Part shown: one piece after another, positions 59,991-64,000 of the stretch
Position numbering within the stretch: position 1 is the first letter of the stretch
Layout of the letters: every line of letters begins with the position of its first letter
Assembly (NCBI RefSeq): GCF_002270415.1
Contig: NZ_NNRI01000017.1
Coordinates: 310,001 to 374,000, forward strand
DNA from: Mesorhizobium sophorae
Lineage (GTDB): Bacteria; Pseudomonadota; Alphaproteobacteria; Rhizobiales; Rhizobiaceae
Direction: 5' to 3'
DNA length: 64,000 nt
The notes under the pieces: generated by a model
Databases searched by the model: none
Seen by the model: the letters and a program-made list of their open reading frames with translations, nothing else
What the model was told of the DNA's origin: nothing
Position numbers and translations under genes: made by a program

Positions 59991-60116
59991 ATGAAGATCA
60001 AGAATTCGCTCAAGGCGCTGAAGGCGCGTCATCGCGACAACCAGCTGGTTCGCCGCAAGGGCCGCGTCTACGTCATCAACAAGACTGCCCCGCGCTACAA
60101 GGCACGCCAGGGCTGA
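59991..60116 (+). CDS. rpmJ: 50S ribosomal protein L36
   Basis: A 41-residue protein, MKIKNSLKALKARHRDNQLV at the start, then RRKGRVYVINKTAPRYKARQ. This is the YkgO-type L36 of alphaproteobacteria. It lacks the CxxC...CxxxxH zinc ligands of the zinc-binding form and is thus the zinc-independent type. Confidence 0.95.
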   Translation: MKIKNSLKALKARHRDNQLVRRKGRVYVINKTAPRYKARQG

Positions 60117-60125
60117 GCTTTCGGC

Positions 60126-60144
60126 CGGAGGCTTCGTGCCTCCG
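60126..60144 (+). terminator. possible terminator of rpmJ
   Basis: CGGAGGC and GCCTCCG close a 5-base loop, 10 bp after the rpmJ stop; the following sequence is CCAATTG with no T run, so it is weak. Confidence 0.35.
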
Positions 60145-60224
60145 CCAATTGATGCTTGTCGTCCTCCGACCTTCTCACGCTAAAATCACTTTGATGTTCC
60201 GCCGCCCGGGATTAGAGTCGGGTG

Positions 60225-60830
60225 ATGCGGATTCTTTTTGCATTTCTGGCAATCTTTCTCGTTTCCGGTGCCGTCGCCTTACCGGCTCGGGCGGATGATC
60301 AGGCGGCGGCGCCGGCGGCCCCGGATGCCCCGCCGCCGGTGATGACGAAACAGGCCCATCTCGACCAGCTGTTCAGCGACCTGAAGCGCGAGCGCAACGA
60401 AAAGGCCGCCGAGCGCATTGCCGGCAACATCTGGAGCGAGTGGTTCCAATCCGGCAGCGCCTCGATCGACCTGATGATGATGTGGTCGCAAAAGGCCATA
60501 GAAGGCCAGAAATTCGATGTCGCTCTCGATTTCCTCGATCAGGTGGTGACCCTGCAGCCGACCTATGCCGAAGGCTGGAACCGGCGCGCCACCGTGCATT
60601 TCATGATGAAGAACTATGGTAAGTCGATGTCTGACATCGACCATACGCTGCAGCTCGAGCCGCGCCATTTCGGAGCGCTGTCCGGCCTGGCGCAGATCAT
60701 GGCCCTGACCGGCCACAAGCAATCGGCGCTCGAGGCCTGGCAAAAGGTGCTGGCCATCTATCCGATGATGCGCAGCGCCCAGGACCAGGTCGCCTCACTG
60801 TCGGAAGAGCTTGCCGGCGAAGGCATTTGA
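60225..60830 (+). CDS. exported TPR-repeat protein
   Basis: A 201-residue protein with a signal peptide (MRILFAFLAIFLVSGAVALP, cleavage near ARA). After an Ala/Pro-rich linker, two or three TPR-like units follow: FDVALDFLDQVVTLQPTYAE, GWNRRATVHFMMKNYGKSMS, and ALSGLAQIMALTGHKQSALE. It is likely a periplasmic scaffold or chaperone for another envelope protein. The start is in the GTG-ATG pair at 60222-60227; ATG 60225 is taken. Confidence 0.8.
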   Translation: MRILFAFLAIFLVSGAVALPARADDQAAAPAAPDAPPPVMTKQAHLDQLFSDLKRERNEKAAERIAGNIWSEWFQSGSASIDLMMMWSQKAIEGQKFDVALDFLDQVVTLQPTYAEGWNRRATVHFMMKNYGKSMSDIDHTLQLEPRHFGALSGLAQIMALTGHKQSALEAWQKVLAIYPMMRSAQDQVASLSEELAGEGI

Positions 60831-60935
60831 TGCCTTTAAGGGAATAGGGGAGTAAGGCAGTAAGTGAGTGCAGATTGCACATGCCCCTGCTCCCCTGCCC
60901 AGAACTAATTCCGCTCCAGCCCGTATTTTCCCCGC

Positions 60936-62003
60936 ATGAACCTGATCTACGCTGCCCTCGCCTTCCTGATGGCGCTTGTCTTCGGCCTTGTCGGCGTCAC
61001 CCGCGTCGGGTCGTGGCTTATCGAGCGGCGCAATCCACCGATTGGTGACTTCGCCGACATCAATGACGCCCGCATCCACTATGTGCATATTCCGGCGCCT
61101 GCGAATGCCTCGCTGCCGCCGATCGTCTTCATCCATGGCGCCAGTGCCAATCTCAGGGATCAGATGCTGCCGCTGCGGCCGCTGCTCGAAGGCCGCGCCG
61201 AAATGCTGTTCCTCGACCGGCCGGGTTTCGGCTGGTCGGAGCGTGGCCCTGGCAACAACGAAAGCCCGTCGGCCCAGGCCAACACCATCGCCGCGCTGAT
61301 GGACCGTCTCGGCATGAAGAAAGCTGTCGTCGTCGGCCATTCCTTTGGCGCCGCCGCGACCACCGCGTTCGGCCGCGAGCATGCCGACAAGACGCTTGGG
61401 CTGGTCTTTCTCGCGCCGGCGACCCATCCCTGGCCGGGCGGCGCAACCTCCTGGTACTATGATCTGACGACCATTCCGGTGATCGGCTGGCTGTTCTCCG
61501 AGACACTGAGCTATCCCGCGGGAACGCTGCAGATGGCTGATGCCACGACCTGCGTCTTCTCGCCCAACAAGGTGCCGGACAATTATCTCGTCACGGCCTC
61601 GATCCCGCTGGTGCTGCGGCCACCGGCCTTTCGCGCCAACGCCACCGACGTCGCCGGGCTCTATCGCTATGCCCTTGGTGCCGCGCCCCGCTACGCCGAG
61701 ATCAAGGCGCCGACCGTGGTCATTTCGGGCGACCGCGACAAGGTCGTCTATGCGCAGATTCACTCTATCGGCCTCGTCCGCGACATTGCCGGCGCCGAGC
61801 TGGTCTGGGTGCACAATCTCGGCCATAAGCCGGACTGGATTGCCCCCGACCTGGTCGTCGGCGCCATCGAGAAGGCCGCCGGCAAGGAGATCGACCTGCA
61901 GGCGATGGCCAGGACCGTGGAAGCGCGTATCGCCGGCGACGCTTACGGCGCCGGCAAATGCGCCGACCTCAAGGTGCCGCAGGCCGAACTCGCGCCGACC
62001 TGA
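60936..62003 (+). CDS. alpha/beta hydrolase, membrane-anchored
   Basis: A 355-residue hydrolase. An N-terminal transmembrane helix (MNLIYAALAFLMALVFGLVG) precedes the fold. The oxyanion strand is PPIVFIHGASANLRDQMLPL; the nucleophile elbow is VVGHSFGAAATTAFG; the acid is in VVISGDRDKVVYAQIHSIGL; the His is in VWVHNLGHKPDWIAP. The HGxxxNLRD type resembles epoxide hydrolase/haloalkane dehalogenase relatives. Convergent with pyk. Confidence 0.85.
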   Translation: MNLIYAALAFLMALVFGLVGVTRVGSWLIERRNPPIGDFADINDARIHYVHIPAPANASLPPIVFIHGASANLRDQMLPLRPLLEGRAEMLFLDRPGFGWSERGPGNNESPSAQANTIAALMDRLGMKKAVVVGHSFGAAATTAFGREHADKTLGLVFLAPATHPWPGGATSWYYDLTTIPVIGWLFSETLSYPAGTLQMADATTCVFSPNKVPDNYLVTASIPLVLRPPAFRANATDVAGLYRYALGAAPRYAEIKAPTVVISGDRDKVVYAQIHSIGLVRDIAGAELVWVHNLGHKPDWIAPDLVVGAIEKAAGKEIDLQAMARTVEARIAGDAYGAGKCADLKVPQAELAPT

Positions 62004-62031
62004 TCACGCTTGCTGGTTCAGGCGAACCGAT

Positions 62032-63468
62032 CTAACGGGTGCTTTGCACGTCCGATCCGACATAGGCGATGCGCAGCATGTTGGTCGAACCGGGGGTTCT
62101 CAGCGGCACGCCGGCGGTGATGATGACACGATCGCCCGGCTTGCCGAAACCTTCGTCGAAGGCGATGCGGCAGGCGCGGTTGACCATGTCGTCGAGGTCG
62201 CTGGCATCGGGCGAGACGACGCAATGCGTGCCCCACAGCAGCGACAGCCGCCGCGCCGTGTTGAGGATCGGCGACAGCGCAATGATCGGCACCTGCGGAC
62301 GCTCGCGGGCGGCGCGCAGGCCGGTGGTACCGGACGCCGTATAGGTGATGATCGCCGACAGTTTCAGCGTCTCGGCGATCTCGCGGGCGGCCAGCGAAAT
62401 GGCGTCGGCGCCGGTTGCTTCCGGCTCGGAGCGCTGCGCGTTGATGATCCCGGCATAGGTCGGATCGGTTTCGACCTTGGTGGCGATGCGGTCCATCATC
62501 GCCACCGCTTCGACCGGATAGGCGCCTGCGGCGGACTCCGCCGACAGCATGATGGCATCGGCGCCTTCGAAGACGGCGATCGAAACATCGGACACCTCGG
62601 CGCGGGTCGGCACGGGAGCGGTGATCATCGATTCCAGCATCTGCGTTGCAACCACCACCGGCTTACCGGCGCGGCGTGCAGCGCGCGTGATCTGCTTCTG
62701 GATGCCGGGCACCGCCTCGAGCGGCATTTCGACACCGAGATCGCCGCGGGCGACCATCAGCGCATCGGACAGTTCTATGATCTCGGCCAGCCGCGCAACG
62801 GCCTGCGGCTTTTCGATCTTGGCCATGATCAATGCCCGGCCGCGCGCGATCTTGCGCGCTTCGGCCAGATCCTCCGGCCGCTGCACGAACGACAGCGCGA
62901 CCCAGTCGACGCCCGTCGACAGAACGGCATCGAGATCCTTGCGGTCCTTCTCGGTCAGCGCTCCGACCGGCAGATCGGTATCTGGCAGGCTGACGCCTTT
63001 CTTGTCGGAAATCGTGGTGCCGGCAATGACCGTGCAGACGATCGACTTGCCGTCGCTTCTCACCGCCTTCAATTCGAGCTTGCCGTCATCGATCAGCAAG
63101 CGATGACCGGCCTCGACCGAGCTCAGGATTTCGGGATGCGGCAGGTAGACCCTGGTTGATGTGCCCGGCTCGGGATTGTTGTCGAGCGTGAAGGTCTGGC
63201 CGACAGTCAGCACTTCCTTGCCATTGGCGAACTTGCCGACGCGCAGCTTGGGGCCTTGCAGGTCGGCCAGAATACCAATCGGCCGGCCGACCGCTTCCTC
63301 GACTGTACGGATGCGTCCGACCAGCGTGCGCATCAGCTCGTGATCGGTATGGCTCATATTGATGCGGAACACATCGGCGCCCGCTTCGAACAATTTCTTC
63401 AGCATCTCCTCCGACGAGGAGGCCGGACCGATGGTGGCTAGGATCTTGACCTTGCGGCTACGTCTCAT
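62032..63468 (-). CDS. pyk: pyruvate kinase
   Basis: A 478-residue glycolytic enzyme making pyruvate and ATP from PEP. It shows VKILATIGPASSSEEMLKKL, INMSHTDHELMRTLVGRIRT, KIEKPQAVARLAEIIELSDA, ARGDLGVEMPLEAVPGIQKQ, VVVATQMLESMITAPVPTRA and the metal motif MLSAESAAGAYPVEAVAMMD. A C-terminal regulatory domain is present. The start overlaps the DUF1036 stop (ATGA), indicating co-translation. Confidence 0.95.
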   Translation of the reverse strand: MRRSRKVKILATIGPASSSEEMLKKLFEAGADVFRINMSHTDHELMRTLVGRIRTVEEAVGRPIGILADLQGPKLRVGKFANGKEVLTVGQTFTLDNNPEPGTSTRVYLPHPEILSSVEAGHRLLIDDGKLELKAVRSDGKSIVCTVIAGTTISDKKGVSLPDTDLPVGALTEKDRKDLDAVLSTGVDWVALSFVQRPEDLAEARKIARGRALIMAKIEKPQAVARLAEIIELSDALMVARGDLGVEMPLEAVPGIQKQITRAARRAGKPVVVATQMLESMITAPVPTRAEVSDVSIAVFEGADAIMLSAESAAGAYPVEAVAMMDRIATKVETDPTYAGIINAQRSEPEATGADAISLAAREIAETLKLSAIITYTASGTTGLRAARERPQVPIIALSPILNTARRLSLLWGTHCVVSPDASDLDDMVNRACRIAFDEGFGKPGDRVIITAGVPLRTPGSTNMLRIAYVGSDVQSTR

Positions 63469-63983
63469 TGACTGTTTGTTCCCGGGGCGGCTGGAGCGCC
63501 TCCCGTTGCGGGCTCATCGGTCAGCTGGACCATCCAGCTTGCCTGTTCGCCCGTGTCATATTCCTGGAATCCGGCGCGCTGAAAGCCCCGGGCGACGCAA
63601 TCGGTTACGCCGGCGATCTTGAACTCTTTTTCAGCCACGCACATGTTGATCGGGCCGTCCCAGCGTCCACCGCGCTCGGCGTCTTCTGCATAAAGATAGT
63701 AAAACCTTGATGACAGCGGTCCTTCGATCAGCGTCTTGCAGCTCGATCCCTCGATGTGCCACCAGCCCTCGGTGATCCAGCCGGCCTTGGCGCGATAGCC
63801 GATGCCGACGCCGACCAGGTTCTGCGTGGCGTTGCAGACACGGAAATCGGCACGCGCCGGCGAGGCCATGACCATCGCCGACAGGCCCACGGCAAGGATC
63901 AGGAGCGGCATGGCAAAGGCGGAGCGCATGCGCTGCCTGCCGGCGGAACCCATCCGAAAACCCCTCAAGAACCACATCTGCAT
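63465..63983 (-). CDS. DUF1036 exported protein
   Basis: A 172-residue protein of the DUF1036 family: a signal/anchor segment (FAMPLLILAVGLSAMVMASP), then the core FRVCNATQNLVGVGIGYRAK, AGWITEGWWHIEGSSCKTLI and EGPLSSRFYYLYAEDAERGG, and CVAEKEFKIAGVTDC. Four or more Cys suggest disulfides in the periplasm. Co-transcribed with pyk, an association also seen in other rhizobia. Start ATG 63983 (AAGGGG 10 bp upstream) or 63953 are both possible. Confidence 0.85.
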   Translation of the reverse strand: MQMWFLRGFRMGSAGRQRMRSAFAMPLLILAVGLSAMVMASPARADFRVCNATQNLVGVGIGYRAKAGWITEGWWHIEGSSCKTLIEGPLSSRFYYLYAEDAERGGRWDGPINMCVAEKEFKIAGVTDCVARGFQRAGFQEYDTGEQASWMVQLTDEPATGGAPAAPGTNSQ

Positions 63984-64000
63984 CTCTCTGCGCCCCTTTT

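Overview
The window is chromosomal DNA from an alphaproteobacterium of the Rhizobiales, most likely Mesorhizobium or a close relative. The evidence is high GC with strong GC3 bias, the neighbour order rluD-rpoH, a tkt-gap-pgk-fba sugar-phosphate cluster, alphaproteobacterial families (DUF1013, DUF1192, DUF1127, DUF4164), and RIME-like dispersed intergenic repeats. The genus is inferred from protein resemblance, not from a search. I see no rRNA, CRISPR array, complete insertion sequence, prophage or plasmid origin. One tRNA gene (Glu, CTC) is present.

Layout. 1-10.5 kb: a PAS-domain sensor cut by the window edge, small hypothetical proteins, a GST with a histone-H1-like Lys/Ala/Pro tail, two VOC proteins, tRNA-Glu, the divergent pair DUF/rluD, rpoH, an ETHE1/Blh-like metallo-hydrolase, a 1-Cys peroxiredoxin, zapA and DUF4164. 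10.6-18.7 kb: central carbon cluster tkt, gap, (K+/H+ antiporter), pgk, class I fba, with clear terminators after gap and fba. 18.8-25.5 kb: DUF899, SGNH hydrolase, a ring-cleavage-type VOC dioxygenase, and a small island (55-aa protein, DJ-1/PfpI protein, truncated VOC frame, unknown 136-aa protein, WYL regulator) marked by related CCTGACAG/CTGTCAGG palindromes; then DUF1013 and DUF1127. 25.7-33.8 kb: quinone oxidoreductase, DUF1192, MFS transporter, ArsR, a GST-ArsR-AHSA1-AHSA1 operon, an alpha/beta hydrolase divergent from an HxlR regulator, and a heme-binding-type protein. 34-46 kb: rpmF, mtgA, a polyprenyl synthase, a 1142-aa Aas-type acyltransferase/acyl-ACP synthetase, an amber-interrupted frame, a hybrid histidine kinase, a frameshifted Stf0 sulfotransferase, a CPT-type kinase, a lytic transglycosylase and ispG.

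46.4-57.6 kb is accessory metabolism: two divergent DUF465 genes, an IclR regulator divergent from a polar amino-acid-type ABC transporter (binding protein, two permeases, ATPase) followed by RidA and a SelA-like PLP enzyme. Next come a decayed cupredoxin, an ECF sigma/anti-sigma pair, and a sugar-phosphate isomerase / RpiR regulator / PfkB kinase operon. Together the transporter, PLP enzyme, RidA, isomerase and kinase look like a catabolic route for an unidentified amino or sugar compound. 57.7-64 kb returns to housekeeping genes: purE-purK, an LprI-like protein, rpmJ, a TPR protein, an alpha/beta hydrolase, and DUF1036-pyk.

Notable genome-decay signs are a Stf0 frameshift, a truncated VOC gene whose stop overlaps the next start, a cupredoxin lacking its N-terminal half, and a reading frame stopped at codon 6. 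Two dispersed palindromic repeat families (five and three copies) occupy intergenic gaps. All functional calls come from motif reading without database searches.
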